Of a stretch of DNA of 64,000 nt, positions 18,906-27,826 are shown one piece after another. A program made the translations under genes and the position numbers. Within the stretch, counting starts at the first letter, position 1; each line of letters opens with the position of its first letter. Under the pieces are notes generated by a model, which had not been told where the DNA came from, did not search any database, and was given only the letters and a program-made list of their open reading frames with translations. Source of the DNA: Actinacidiphila acidipaludis (GTDB lineage Bacteria > Actinomycetota > Actinomycetes > Streptomycetales > Streptomycetaceae); NCBI RefSeq assembly GCF_019890725.1, contig NZ_JAINZZ010000028.1:25832-89831 (forward strand), read 5' to 3'.

Positions 18906-19061
18906 GGGGGGGCAGCCGGCAGACAAGGCCGGGGGCAACCCGGGAGCCGGGAAGGGGTCCGGGGGAACCCGGAGTGGGGGAAGCGCGCCGCAGGCGAAGG
19001 TCCACCTTGGGGCGTAGACCAGATCGCTCTGCGGGGTGACCCCGTCACGGGTTCCCATGCC
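18906..19061. other. Spacer before the two-component genes
   Basis: No gene is evident. It is G-rich non-coding DNA with short repeats of GGGAGCCGGGAAGGGG type, ending in a GGGGTGACCCC palindrome just upstream of the kinase promoter. Confidence 0.4.
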
Positions 19062-19067
19062 TACGCT
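19062..19067 (+). promoter_or_regulatory. Minus-10 box of a leaderless kinase transcript
   Basis: TACGCT is followed by 7 nt and the GTG at 19075, the spacing of leaderless Streptomyces promoters. Confidence 0.5.
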
Positions 19068-19074
19068 GGGTTAT

Positions 19075-20277
19075 GTGCAGCGCGTCTACGACTACTTCCG
19101 ACGGCACCCGACAGGGGTCGACACCTTCTGGGCTGTCGTCCTGCTGGCGGCCTGCGCCGCCTGGATCGTCGCCGACCCGAAACCCTCCCTGGCCGCGAAA
19201 GCCGCCGCGATCCCCCTCTCCTTCGCGCTGGCCGCCGTCGTGGCCCTGCGCCGCCGCGCGCCGGAGCACATGCTGTTCGTGGCCATCGCCACCGGCCTCG
19301 CCCAGCTCGCGCTGAACGTCGAGACCAACCCGGGCGACGCCGCGTTCCTGGTGATCATCTACACGTGTGCCTCGACGGGCGAACGCTGGTCCTCCCGGCT
19401 CGCCCTGGTCGCGGGCCTGGCCGCGGCCCCGCTGTCGATGCTGCGCTGGCCGCCGCACGAGCGGGGCTCCACGATCTGGACGACCCTGTTCCAGACGCTG
19501 CTGCTGACCGTGATCTTCGCCTGCGCCTGGGTCGTCGGCGACCGGCTGAGAACGCGTCGCGCCTACTACGCGGAGCTGGAGGAACGGGCGGCGCGCCTGC
19601 ACCGGGAGCGCGAGGCGCAGTCCAAGGCCGCGGTCGCCGCGGAACGGGCGCGGATCGCCCGGGAGCTGCACGACGTCGTGGCGCACAACGTCTCGGTGAT
19701 GGTCGTCCAGGCGGACGGCGCCGCCTATGTGCTGGACGCCGCGCCGGACCAGGCCAAGCAGGCGCTGGAGACCATCTCGACGACCGGCCGCCAGGCGCTG
19801 GCCGAGATGCGCCGGCTGCTGGGCCTGCTGCGGGCCGGGGACGACGCCGGCGGCGAGTACGTGCCGCAGCCCGGGGTGGACCAGCTCGCCGACCTCATCG
19901 ACCAGGTCCGCGGCGCCGGCCTGCCCGTGCGGTTCGAGGTCGCCGGCGAGGCCCGTCCGCTGTCCAGCGGCGTCGAGCTGACCGCGTACCGCATCGTGCA
20001 GGAGGCGCTGACCAACGTCCGCAAGCACGGCGGCGACGGCGCCAGCGCCAACGTGATGCTGGACTTCGGGGACGCCGCCCTGGACCTGCTGATCGAGGAC
20101 GACGGCCTGGGCGCGGGCCAGGAGACGCTCGCCCAGGGCGGCCGGGACGGCCTGGGCCAGGGCCTGATCGGCATGCGCGAACGCATCGGCATGATCGGCG
20201 GGACCCTGGACGCCGGACCCCGTCCCGGCGGCGGTTTCCGGATCAGCGCGGTGCTGCCGCTGAAGACCGGCCGCTGA
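19075..20277 (+). CDS. NarL/DesK-type sensor histidine kinase
   Basis: Membrane sensor kinase, about 400 residues. Roughly five N-terminal membrane helices span the first 160 residues. A short coiled coil leads to the HisKA_3 box ERARIARELHDVVAHNVSVMVVQ with the phospho-acceptor His, then a HATPase domain with YRIVQEALTNVRKHG, DDGLGAGQ and GLIGMRERIGMIGG. The GTG at 19075 is preferred because of the minus-10 spacing; ATG 19057 and GTG 19036 are alternatives. It is followed 63 nt later by its response regulator. The signal is unknown. Confidence 0.9.
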   Translation: MQRVYDYFRRHPTGVDTFWAVVLLAACAAWIVADPKPSLAAKAAAIPLSFALAAVVALRRRAPEHMLFVAIATGLAQLALNVETNPGDAAFLVIIYTCASTGERWSSRLALVAGLAAAPLSMLRWPPHERGSTIWTTLFQTLLLTVIFACAWVVGDRLRTRRAYYAELEERAARLHREREAQSKAAVAAERARIARELHDVVAHNVSVMVVQADGAAYVLDAAPDQAKQALETISTTGRQALAEMRRLLGLLRAGDDAGGEYVPQPGVDQLADLIDQVRGAGLPVRFEVAGEARPLSSGVELTAYRIVQEALTNVRKHGGDGASANVMLDFGDAALDLLIEDDGLGAGQETLAQGGRDGLGQGLIGMRERIGMIGGTLDAGPRPGGGFRISAVLPLKTGR

Positions 20278-20340
20278 CCCCGGGGCCGCGCCGGCCCCAC
20301 CGACCCCGACCGACCGACCACACCGAAGGGACCCCACTCC

Positions 20341-21030
20341 ATGGCGATCCGCGTCATGCTCGTCGACGACCAGGTGCTGCTCCGCACCGGCTTCCGGATG
20401 GTGCTGGCCGCCCAGCCGGACATGGAGGTGGTCGCCGAGGCGGGGGACGGCGCGGAGGCACTGGAGGTGCTGCGGCACACCAAGGTCGACGTCGTGCTGA
20501 TGGACGTGCGCATGCCGCGGCTGGACGGCGTGGAGGCGACCCGCCGGATCTGCGGCGGCGACCGGGTGCCCGGCGAGGGCTCCCCGCGCGTCCTGATCCT
20601 GACCACGTTCGACCTGGACGAGTACGCGTTCGCCGCGCTCAAGGCGGGCGCGAGCGGCTTCATGCTCAAGGACGTGCCGCCGGACGAGCTGCTGGGCGCG
20701 ATCCGCGCGGTGCACAGCGGGGACGCGGTGGTCGCCCCGAGCACCACCCGCCGCCTGCTCGACCGTTTCACGCCGATGCTCCCCGGCACCGGCGGCGAGC
20801 AGCGCCACCCGGAGATCGACAAGCTCACCGAGCGCGAACGCGAGGTGCTGCTGCTCGTAGCGCAGGGCCTGTCCAACGGCGAGGTGGCGCAGAAGCTGGT
20901 GCTCTCGGAGGCCACTGTGAAGACGCACGTGGGCCGCATCCTGACCAAGCTCGGCCTGCGCGACCGGGTCCAGGCCGTGGTCCTGGCGTACGAGTCCGGC
21001 CTGGTTCGGGCGGGCGGCGGGAATTTCTGA
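20341..21030 (+). CDS. NarL-family response regulator
   Basis: 229 residues. Receiver domain with acidic pair D9-D10, phospho-acceptor D55 in VVLMDVRMP, conserved T in LILTTFD and K in MLKDVPPDE. C-terminal LuxR-type HTH (LTEREREVLLLVAQGLSNGEVAQKL, ATVKTHVGRILTKLGLRDR). The ribosome site GAAGGGA precedes the ATG. It partners the kinase directly upstream; targets are not evident. Confidence 0.93.
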   Translation: MAIRVMLVDDQVLLRTGFRMVLAAQPDMEVVAEAGDGAEALEVLRHTKVDVVLMDVRMPRLDGVEATRRICGGDRVPGEGSPRVLILTTFDLDEYAFAALKAGASGFMLKDVPPDELLGAIRAVHSGDAVVAPSTTRRLLDRFTPMLPGTGGEQRHPEIDKLTEREREVLLLVAQGLSNGEVAQKLVLSEATVKTHVGRILTKLGLRDRVQAVVLAYESGLVRAGGGNF

Positions 21031-21098
21031 GACGGCGCACGCGTCTTGACGGTTCGACAGATGCTGGAGTGAAACGGAACCACACACGGGGAGAACCG

Positions 21099-22070
21099 AT
21101 GCGCGCCATCGTCATCGAGGAGTTCGGGGGACCCGAGGTCCTCAGGGTCGCCGACATACCCGAACCGGAGCCGGGGCCGGGCGAGGTCACCATCGACGTC
21201 GCCTACGCCGGGGTCAACTTCGCCGACGTGAAGGCGCGTTCCCAGGGCTACCGGGTGGAGTCGCTGCCCTTCCGCCCGGGCCTGGAGGTGTCCGGGACGG
21301 TCCGCGCGGTCGGTGCGGGCGTCACCGGGTTCGCCCCGGGCCAGGAGGTCGGCGCGTTCCTCGACGGCGGCGGCTACGCCGAGGTCGTGGCGGCGCCCGC
21401 GGCGACGGTGTTCGCGGCGCCCGAGGGCCTGTCGCTGCGGACCTTCGCCACCCTGCCCAGCGTGCTCCCCACCGCCTACGGCCTGCTGCACGAGGTCGGG
21501 CGGCTGCGCGAGGGCGACACCGTGCTGGTCCAGGGCGCGGCCGGCGGCGTCGGCACCGTCGCGGGCCAACTGGCCAGGATGGGCGGCGCGTCGGCGGTCT
21601 ACGGCGTGGTGTCCTCGCTGGACAAGGCCGAGCACGCCCTGAAGTCCGGCTACGACCAGGTGTTCACGACGGACAGCTTCGACACGGACGTGCTCGCGGC
21701 GACCGGCGGCCGGGGCGTCGACATCGCGCTCGACCCGGTGGGCGGCGAGACCTTCCGCCGCACCCTCGCGGTCGTCGGCCGGTTCGGCCGCCTGGTGTCG
21801 TTCGGCAACGCCGGCTCCGACGAACCGTGGTCGATCGGCCCGGCCGAGACGTACCCGCTGGCGATCTCCGTGGCCGGCTTCTCGATCCTCAGCATGGCCG
21901 CGGCCGACCCGCGGCGGCTGCGCGAGATCGCCGCGGCGGCCTTCCGCACGGTCACCGAGGGCGGGGTGGAGCTGCCGGTGAGCGCGGAGTTCGCGCTGGA
22001 GGACGCGGCGGAGGCGCACCGGCTGGTGGAGTCCCGGACCAGCACCGGCAAGCTGCTGCTGCGGATCTGA
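21099..22070 (+). CDS. Zinc-free quinone oxidoreductase (QOR, MDR family)
   Basis: NAD(P)H-dependent reductase of 323 residues. A GroES-like N-terminal domain (VLRVADIPEPEPGPGEV, YAGVNFADVKAR) is followed by a Rossmann domain with VQGAAGGVGTVAGQLAR and VDIALDPVGG, and the C-terminal AEAHRLVESRTSTGKLLL family ending. Zinc-ligand cysteines of alcohol dehydrogenases are absent, as expected for QOR. The ATG has GGGGAG upstream, and a TTGACG box sits near 21044. The physiological substrate is not predictable. Confidence 0.9.
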   Translation: MRAIVIEEFGGPEVLRVADIPEPEPGPGEVTIDVAYAGVNFADVKARSQGYRVESLPFRPGLEVSGTVRAVGAGVTGFAPGQEVGAFLDGGGYAEVVAAPAATVFAAPEGLSLRTFATLPSVLPTAYGLLHEVGRLREGDTVLVQGAAGGVGTVAGQLARMGGASAVYGVVSSLDKAEHALKSGYDQVFTTDSFDTDVLAATGGRGVDIALDPVGGETFRRTLAVVGRFGRLVSFGNAGSDEPWSIGPAETYPLAISVAGFSILSMAAADPRRLREIAAAAFRTVTEGGVELPVSAEFALEDAAEAHRLVESRTSTGKLLLRI

Positions 22071-22107
22071 GGCCGCCGCACCCCGGTCGGGCGCGGCGGC
22101 CCGCCGA

Positions 22108-23259
22108 TCAGGCGCCGGCGGCCTGCGTACTGCCGGCGGCCTCGGTCACGCAGTGGGCGAAGTCGGCGGCCGCCGCCCGCACGTCGTCCTCGGTCCACTC
22201 CAGCGCCGAGGCCGCCACGGTGATCTCGGTCGTGGACAGGCCCGGCAGGCCCGGCTCGTGGAACTGCCCGGTGCCGAGGAGGCTCTGTCCGGTCTGCTCG
22301 GCCTGCCGGATCGACGCCTCGTTCAGCACGTCCGCCGGGCAGGGCAGCCACAGCTGGAACTGGTGGGTGTGCGGCACCTCCGGATGGACCCGGGGCACCG
22401 GCACGCCGGCCGCCGCCAGGCCCTCCCGCAGCGCCCGCGCGACGGGCTTGGCGTGCGCCACGTACGTGGGCAGGCGCGGCAGTTCGGTGTCCAGCCCGGC
22501 GTGCGCGGCCAGGACCACGGGGAACTGCTCGAACAGCATGCCGCCGTAGCGGTGCCGCCACGCCTTGGCCTCCGCGACCAGCTCGGCCGAGGCGGCGAGC
22601 ATCGCGCCGGACAGGCCCTCCAGCGACTTGTAGAAGCTGACGTACACGCTGTCGGCGAGGCCGGCGATCTCCGGGAGGGTCCGGCCGAAGTGCGGGGTGC
22701 ACTCCCACAGCCGGGCGCCGTCGAGGTGCACGACCGCGTCGGCCTCCCGCGCCGCCGCCACGGTCGCGGTCAGCTCGTCCCAGGTGGGCAGCACGAAACC
22801 GGCGTCCCGCAGCGGCAGTTCGATCATCAGCGTGCCGAACGGCTCCTCCATGTCCCGCACCTCGTCGGCCGAGGGCAGGCGGGGGCTCGTGGTGGGGTGC
22901 ACGGTGCGCAGGCCGGTGACGGTCTGCAGGGCGCCGCGCTCGTGCACCTCGGGGTGCGCGAGCGGGTGCAGGGCGACCACCGGGTTGCCGGTACGGCCGG
23001 CCCAGGCGCGCAGGGCGACCTGCTGGGCCATCGTCCCGGTCGGGAAGAACGCGGCGTCGGGCATGCCGAGGAGTTCCGCGACGCGCAGCTCCAGCTCCCG
23101 CACGACGCCGTCGCCGTAGTGGTCGGCCTGACCGTCGCCGGCCGCCGCCGCGAGCTGCCGCAGCTTGTCCCGCATCCCCGGCCGCACCGGCCGGCTCAGC
23201 ACCCGCCGGCACGACGCGACCGCGGCCGTCCGCCGCGCCCTGACCTCACCCTTGTCCAT
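22108..23259 (-). CDS. Threonine aldolase-family PLP enzyme
   Basis: Fold-type I PLP lyase of the beta-eliminating/threonine aldolase group, 383 residues. It shows ADHYGDGVVRELELRVAELLG, AFFPTGTMAQQVALRAWA, VHLDGARLWE (the Asp that contacts the PLP ring) and SVYVSFYKSLEGLSGAML with the Schiff-base Lys. The ATG at 23259 has GGGAGG upstream; the frame stays open to 23316. Low-specificity cleavage of threonine to glycine and acetaldehyde is the family default, not proven here. Confidence 0.85.
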   Translation of the reverse strand: MDKGEVRARRTAAVASCRRVLSRPVRPGMRDKLRQLAAAAGDGQADHYGDGVVRELELRVAELLGMPDAAFFPTGTMAQQVALRAWAGRTGNPVVALHPLAHPEVHERGALQTVTGLRTVHPTTSPRLPSADEVRDMEEPFGTLMIELPLRDAGFVLPTWDELTATVAAAREADAVVHLDGARLWECTPHFGRTLPEIAGLADSVYVSFYKSLEGLSGAMLAASAELVAEAKAWRHRYGGMLFEQFPVVLAAHAGLDTELPRLPTYVAHAKPVARALREGLAAAGVPVPRVHPEVPHTHQFQLWLPCPADVLNEASIRQAEQTGQSLLGTGQFHEPGLPGLSTTEITVAASALEWTEDDVRAAAADFAHCVTEAAGSTQAAGA

Positions 23260-23350
23260 CCCCCGATCCTCCCCCATCCCGGATGCCGCCCACCCGCAGG
23301 GGCCCCGGGGAACCACCCCGCCCGGGCAGGACGGGCCCCGGGCCTGGGCG

Positions 23351-25009
23351 CTAGCCCGCCCGGCGGTGGTTCGGCCGGGACGACCGGCTCCGCTTCTCCA
23401 CGTACATCCGCTGGTCCGCGGAGTGCAGGACCTCTTCGGTGGTCATGCCGCAGCCCGCCCAGCCGATGCCGAAGCTCGCCCCGACCCGCACCGCGCGTCC
23501 GTCCACCCGGATCGGCGGGATGATCGCGTTGCGCAGCCGCACCGCGAGGTCCGCCGCGTCGGCGGGGGCCAGCCCGTCGGCGAGCACCACGAACTCGTCG
23601 CCGCCCAGGCGCGCGACCGTGTCGCCGTCCCGCACCGCGCCGGTGAGCCGCCGCGCCACCTCGATGAGGACCGCGTCCCCGGTGTGGTGCCCGAACCGGT
23701 CGTTGATGGACTTGAAGCCGTCGAGGTCGCAGAAGAGCACCGCGAGGCCCTTGTGGGCGGACTCCTCGTCGTTCTCGTCCGGCGGGACCGCGTGGGTGTG
23801 GGAGTCCAGCGCACCGAGCGGCGCGGCCAGTTCGTCGGGCCCGTAGCCGTACGAGAACGCGAACTCGTCCAGCCCCTCGATGTCGCCGCCGAGCGCGACG
23901 GCCTCGCGGGCGTCGCGGTCCTGGGGCCGTGAGCAGAGCCGCGCGGACAGCCGGGCCCGCAGCTCGGCGCTGTTGGGCAGGCCGGTCAGCGAGTCGTGGC
24001 TGGCGCGGTGGGCGAGCTGCAGCTCGCGGCTCTTGCGCTCCTCGATGTCCTCGACGTGGGTGAGCAGGAACCGGGGTCCGTCCGCGGTGTCGGCCACCAC
24101 GGAGTTGCGCAGCGACACCCACACATAGGTGCCGTCGCGGCGGGCGAGCCGCAGTTCGGCGCGGCCCCCCTCCGCGGAGGTCCGCAGCAGCAGCCCGACG
24201 TCCTCGGGGTGCACCAGGTCGGAGAAGGAGTACCGCCGCATGGTGGACGCGGAGCGCCCCAGCAGGCGGCACAGCGCGTCGTTGGCCCGCAGCAGCTTGC
24301 CGTGCTGGTCGCCGCCCATCTCGGCTATGGCCATGCCGCTCGGCGCGTACTCGAAGGCCTGGCGGAAGCTCTCCTCGCTGGCCCGCAGCGCCTGCTGGTC
24401 GCGTTCCAGCCGGACCAGCGCGCGCTGCATGTTCGCCCGCAGCCGGGCGTTGCTGATCGCGATGCCGGACTGGAACGCGTACATCTGCAGCGCCTCGCAG
24501 CCCCAGGGGCCCGGGTGCCGGCCGGTGCTCGGCTGGTCGACCGATATGACGCCGATCAGCTCGCCGCCGACGGCCGAGGACGAGTACATCGGCGCGTAGA
24601 GGCGGTCGCCGGGGTGCCATTCGTCGGCGAACCGGGGCAGCGGCCCCTCGGTGTGCCACTGCGGCACGTCGTCGTCGATGAGCACCCAGCCCTCGGTGTG
24701 CGGGATGAACCGCAGCGTGCCCCAGCGCTCGCCCATGGACAGCCGCCGCTCCCAGGACGCGCGGGAGCCGACCCGCCCGGCCAGCAGCGCCTCGCCCGCC
24801 GCGCTGCCGGCGAACGCGGCCACGACCAGATCGCCGTCCGGGCGCACCAGATTGACCGCGGCGAGTTCGTAGCCGAGGCCGCGCACCACCCCGTCGGCGA
24901 CGGCCTGCAACGTGTCGGCGAGACTGCGCGCGGTGTTGAGGTCCGCGACGACCTGGTGCAGCTGGCGCAGGGTCGCGAGGCGGACATACGGCTCCGAATC
25001 GGTGTCCAT
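23351..25009 (-). CDS. cdgB: GAF-PAS-GGDEF diguanylate cyclase, CdgB-like
   Basis: Makes cyclic di-GMP, which controls sporulation through BldD in Streptomyces. From ATG 25009 it has 552 residues: GAF (about 25-190), PAS/PAC (about 212-325), GGDEF domain (about 335-540). The active site GGDEF is intact at 469-473, with an RxxD inhibitory I-site at 460-463, so an active, product-inhibited enzyme is expected. Residues about 350-418 are an acidic insertion between the first GGDEF helix and the CDLDGFKSIND strand. Starts at 25099 and 25123 are possible. The name is assigned by domain order and by the nearby terD gene, from memory of S. coelicolor. Confidence 0.85.
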   Translation of the reverse strand: MDTDSEPYVRLATLRQLHQVVADLNTARSLADTLQAVADGVVRGLGYELAAVNLVRPDGDLVVAAFAGSAAGEALLAGRVGSRASWERRLSMGERWGTLRFIPHTEGWVLIDDDVPQWHTEGPLPRFADEWHPGDRLYAPMYSSSAVGGELIGVISVDQPSTGRHPGPWGCEALQMYAFQSGIAISNARLRANMQRALVRLERDQQALRASEESFRQAFEYAPSGMAIAEMGGDQHGKLLRANDALCRLLGRSASTMRRYSFSDLVHPEDVGLLLRTSAEGGRAELRLARRDGTYVWVSLRNSVVADTADGPRFLLTHVEDIEERKSRELQLAHRASHDSLTGLPNSAELRARLSARLCSRPQDRDAREAVALGGDIEGLDEFAFSYGYGPDELAAPLGALDSHTHAVPPDENDEESAHKGLAVLFCDLDGFKSINDRFGHHTGDAVLIEVARRLTGAVRDGDTVARLGGDEFVVLADGLAPADAADLAVRLRNAIIPPIRVDGRAVRVGASFGIGWAGCGMTTEEVLHSADQRMYVEKRSRSSRPNHRRAG

Positions 25010-25168
25010 GCCCCTCTCCACGCCCTCGTCGGCGGCTCCCGTGATGACTTCCGGTCCTCGCTCTTCCAGGTCTTTGCGGCTAAACGCATGCGCACTCATC
25101 CGATTACATCGCCACTGAATCACAGCGAGCTGTACGGCCGGTACAGAGGGTCAACAATTCCTCCCCCT

Positions 25169-25184
25169 TGTGACTCAAGTCACA
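25169..25184. promoter_or_regulatory. Crp-like palindrome upstream of the diguanylate cyclase gene
   Basis: TGTGACTCAAGTCACA fits TGTGA-N6-TCACA and the GTG-N6-GNCAC motif reported for Streptomyces Crp. It also carries TGAC-N4-GTCA, one base short of the BldD box spacing (TnAC-N5-GTnA). It sits 160 nt before the cyclase start and 115 nt before the divergent flavin reductase. Confidence 0.55.
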
Positions 25185-25286
25185 TCATCGGGTAAGCAGT
25201 TGAACACACAACGTAGAGCTTTGGTCCTAGGACCTGCCATCCGGGTTCGGGACCACGGTCCGATGCGGGGCCGTTCTACCGACCCG

Positions 25287-25292
25287 TAACGT
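25287..25292 (+). promoter_or_regulatory. Minus-10 box of the flavin reductase gene
   Basis: TAACGT lies exactly 7 nt before the GTG at 25300, the leaderless arrangement. Confidence 0.45.
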
Positions 25293-25299
25293 GAGGAGC

Positions 25300-25851
25300 G
25301 TGCTTCCCACTTCTCCAGGACGGCATTCTGGGACCACCATGGGTCCCACCGCCAGCATCGACGACTTCCGCGCCGCCATGACCCGCCTCGCCGCGGGCGT
25401 GGTGCTCATCACGGCCCACGACGCCGATGACCCTCCGCGGGGCGAGGACGTCGGCATGACCGCGACCGCCTTCATGTCGGTGTCCCTGGAGCCGCCCCTG
25501 GTACTGGTGAGCGTACGCGTCGGCTCGCGGATGGACGAGCTGCTGGAACGCCAGCCGCGGTGGGCGGTGTCGGTGCTCAGCGAGAGCCAGCGGCACATCG
25601 CCGGACGGTTCGCGATGCGCGGCCGGATCAGCGACCGCCTGCTCTTCGAGGACATCGCCTACTACCGTGGCGAGGAGTCGGGCGCGCCCATCCTGGGCGG
25701 GGCGCTGGCGATACTCGAGTGCGAGACCGAACAGCGGGTCGTCGCCGGGGACCACACACTGCTGATCGGCCGGGTCATGACCGCCCGCACCCCCAGCGCG
25801 GACGGCGGCCCGCTCACCTACTTCCGCGGCCGCTACCGCTACTTGACGTAG
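25300..25851 (+). CDS. Flavin reductase-family protein
   Basis: FMN-binding split-barrel oxidoreductase, 183 residues from GTG 25300 or 170 from ATG 25339. Family marks are FRAAMTRLAAGVVLIT, GMTATAFMSVSLEPPLVLVSV, WAVSVLSESQRHIAGRFA, and a C-terminal FRGRYRYL. It probably supplies reduced flavin or reduces flavin-type substrates; no oxygenase partner is adjacent. It is divergent from the cyclase gene. Confidence 0.87.
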   Translation: MLPTSPGRHSGTTMGPTASIDDFRAAMTRLAAGVVLITAHDADDPPRGEDVGMTATAFMSVSLEPPLVLVSVRVGSRMDELLERQPRWAVSVLSESQRHIAGRFAMRGRISDRLLFEDIAYYRGEESGAPILGGALAILECETEQRVVAGDHTLLIGRVMTARTPSADGGPLTYFRGRYRYLT

Positions 25852-25853
25852 GC

Positions 25854-25890
25854 GCCCGCAAGCCCCCGCAAGCCCCTGCAAGCCCCCGCC
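25854..25890. repeat. 10-bp tandem repeat between convergent genes
   Basis: About 3.5 copies of a GCCCCCGCAA unit directly follow the flavin reductase stop. The remaining 50 bases to the arfB stop show no strong hairpin. Confidence 0.6.
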
Positions 25891-25940
25891 GCCGGTCGCT
25901 CCCGACGGCCAGGGATTTACGGGGCCCCTGCCCCGGCCGG

Positions 25941-26366
25941 CTACTCCCAGCCGCCGCGGCGGCCCCGCTTGGTCTCGCCGCGCTGCTTCTTCACCCGCAG
26001 CCGGCGCTCGTTGATCCCCCGCGGAATCCTCGTGGGGCGGCGGGCCTTCGGCGGCGGGGCGGTGGCCTGGGCGAGCAGCGCGGCCAGCCGGGCCGCCGCC
26101 GCCTCGCGGTTGCGCCACTGCGAGCGGTGCTCCGACGCCCGCACCGTCAGCACCCCGCCGGCCAGCCGGCCGGCGAGGCGCTCCAGCGCCCGCTCCTTCC
26201 ACACCGGCGGCAGCGCTTCCGTCGCGCCGAGGTCGAACCGCAACTCCACCTGCGTGTCGCTGGTGTTGACGTGCTGCCCGCCCGGTCCCGAGGACCGCGA
26301 GAAACGCCACAGGAGCTCGGCCTCCGGCACGGAGACCGAACCGCGGATGACGAGTGGCCCGGACAT
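25941..26366 (-). CDS. arfB: Alternative ribosome-rescue factor ArfB (peptidyl-tRNA hydrolase YaeJ type)
   Basis: Hydrolyses peptidyl-tRNA on ribosomes stalled without a stop codon. 141 residues: the release-factor catalytic motif GPGGQHVN with its GGQ near residues 28-33, then a basic C-terminal tail (RVKKQRGETKRGRRGG) that enters the empty mRNA channel in the known family. Start ATG 26366. It is a single gene convergent with the flavin reductase. Confidence 0.92.
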   Translation of the reverse strand: MSGPLVIRGSVSVPEAELLWRFSRSSGPGGQHVNTSDTQVELRFDLGATEALPPVWKERALERLAGRLAGGVLTVRASEHRSQWRNREAAAARLAALLAQATAPPPKARRPTRIPRGINERRLRVKKQRGETKRGRRGGWE

Positions 26367-26504
26367 GCCTCCATGATCCCGCCCCCGCGCTCACTCGTCA
26401 CGGGGATTTCGCCCGGCTGTGGAACCTGCGGGCGCGCCCCCGCGTATGGAAGGAATGACGGTACTTTCGTCCGGAACACCTACGACCACAAAAGGGGACT
26501 TCCC

Positions 26505-27080
26505 ATGGCGGTAAGCCTGACCAAGGGCGGCAACGTCTCGCTGACGAAGGAGGCGCCGGGTCTGACGGCTGTGACGGTCGGCCTGGGCTGGGACGTCCGC
26601 ACCACCACCGGCACCGACTTCGACCTCGACGCCAGTGCCATCGCCGTCAACGCGACCGGCAAGGTCTACTCGGACGGGCACTTCGTCTTCTTCAACAACA
26701 AGCAGAGCCCCGACCAGACCATCGTCCACACCGGCGACAACCGCACCGGCGAGGGCGAGGGCGACGACGAGCAGATCAACGTCAACCTGGCCGGGCTCCC
26801 CGCGGACGTCGACAAGATCGTCTTCCCGGTCTCCATCTACGACGCCGAGTCCCGCAGCCAGAACTTCGGGCAGGTCCGCAACGCCTACATCCGCATCATC
26901 AACCAGGCCGGCGGCGCCGAGATCGCCCGCTACGACCTGAGCGAGGACGCCGCGACCGAGACCGCCATGGTCTTCGGCGAGCTGTACCGCAACGGCGCCG
27001 AGTGGAAGTTCCGCGCGGTCGGCCAGGGCTACGCCTCCGGTCTCGCGGGCATCGCCGGCGACTTCGGCGTCAACCTCTGA
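26505..27080 (+). CDS. terD: TerD-family calcium-binding stress protein
   Basis: 191 residues beginning MAVSLTKGGNVSLTKEAPGL, the TerD signature. Ca2+ sites are given by GTDFDLDASAIAV, GDNRTGEGEGDDEQINVNL and the later YDLSEDAATETAMVFGELYR. TerD proteins belong to the tellurite-resistance/general stress set and affect differentiation in Streptomyces. The ribosome site AGGGGA precedes the ATG. No integral-membrane TerC is in the window; a TerB protein is 850 bp downstream. Confidence 0.95.
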   Translation: MAVSLTKGGNVSLTKEAPGLTAVTVGLGWDVRTTTGTDFDLDASAIAVNATGKVYSDGHFVFFNNKQSPDQTIVHTGDNRTGEGEGDDEQINVNLAGLPADVDKIVFPVSIYDAESRSQNFGQVRNAYIRIINQAGGAEIARYDLSEDAATETAMVFGELYRNGAEWKFRAVGQGYASGLAGIAGDFGVNL

Positions 27081-27235
27081 CGAACGGCCCCCGGCGGACA
27101 GCCGCCGGCGAACGGCGGCCCGCCACGGCCTCCGAGCGTCGGTGCCGCACCGGCCCCCGCGTCCCCCTGCCCCGTGCGGGGCGGGTACGGGGGCCGGTCC
27201 GCGTCCGGAGCGCCGGCGTCTGACACGATGCGCCG

Positions 27236-27724
27236 GTGATCGACCTCGGATACGCCCTGTCCCGCCGCTTCCCCGACCCGCCGCAGACCGACTACCGGAC
27301 CGCGGACGTCCGCGCGCTGCGGCACGACCTGTTCTGCGGGGACGTCTATCTGGCCGAGGGCGAGCGGGAGCTGTCCACCCGCTGGGGCTGGGTGCCGGTG
27401 CTGGACTTCGCCTGGGCGCTGTGCGCCATCGTGGAGGAGCTGGACCGCGACCCGCTCGGCAGCCGGGCCGCCCGGCCGCAGTACGCCGAGTTCGACTTCA
27501 CCGAGTCCACCGACCGGCTGCGCTTCGTCCGCCGCTTCGGGCACGTGGACGTGACCGCGGACTGGGCCGAGGACGAACCGCCGCTGATCCTGCACCACGC
27601 CGAGCTGCGCCGCGAGGCACGGGACTTCCTGCACGACCTGGTCGCCGACCTCACCGACATGCACGACGGGCTGGACGCCAACCCCGCCGTGTGGGGGCTG
27701 CTCGCGCGGTATCCCCGCGTCTGA
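27236..27724 (+). CDS. Hypothetical protein
   Basis: 162 residues, acidic and Trp-rich, with no motif I can name (LFCGDVYLAEGERELSTRWGWVPVLDFAW, TADWAEDEPPLILHHAELRREARDFLHDLVADL). Codon use is typical of the genome. The GTG is preceded at 6 nt by CACGAT, so a leaderless message is possible. It lies between terD and the terB gene. Confidence 0.7.
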   Translation: MIDLGYALSRRFPDPPQTDYRTADVRALRHDLFCGDVYLAEGERELSTRWGWVPVLDFAWALCAIVEELDRDPLGSRAARPQYAEFDFTESTDRLRFVRRFGHVDVTADWAEDEPPLILHHAELRREARDFLHDLVADLTDMHDGLDANPAVWGLLARYPRV

Positions 27725-27826
27725 CCCGGCCTGTTCGCTCAGAGCGAACAGCATCCGCAGGTGTCCGCCGCCCCCTGCGTCTGCCCCGAAAACCGGGCCC
27801 CGGGCGTGGATCACCACCGGGACTTG

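Noticed and set aside
18159..19058. Long open frames on both strands through the 18.2-19.0 kb spacer
   Set aside because: They arise from the giant inverted repeat; no ribosome site, no protein-like composition, and mirror-image peptides on the two strands.
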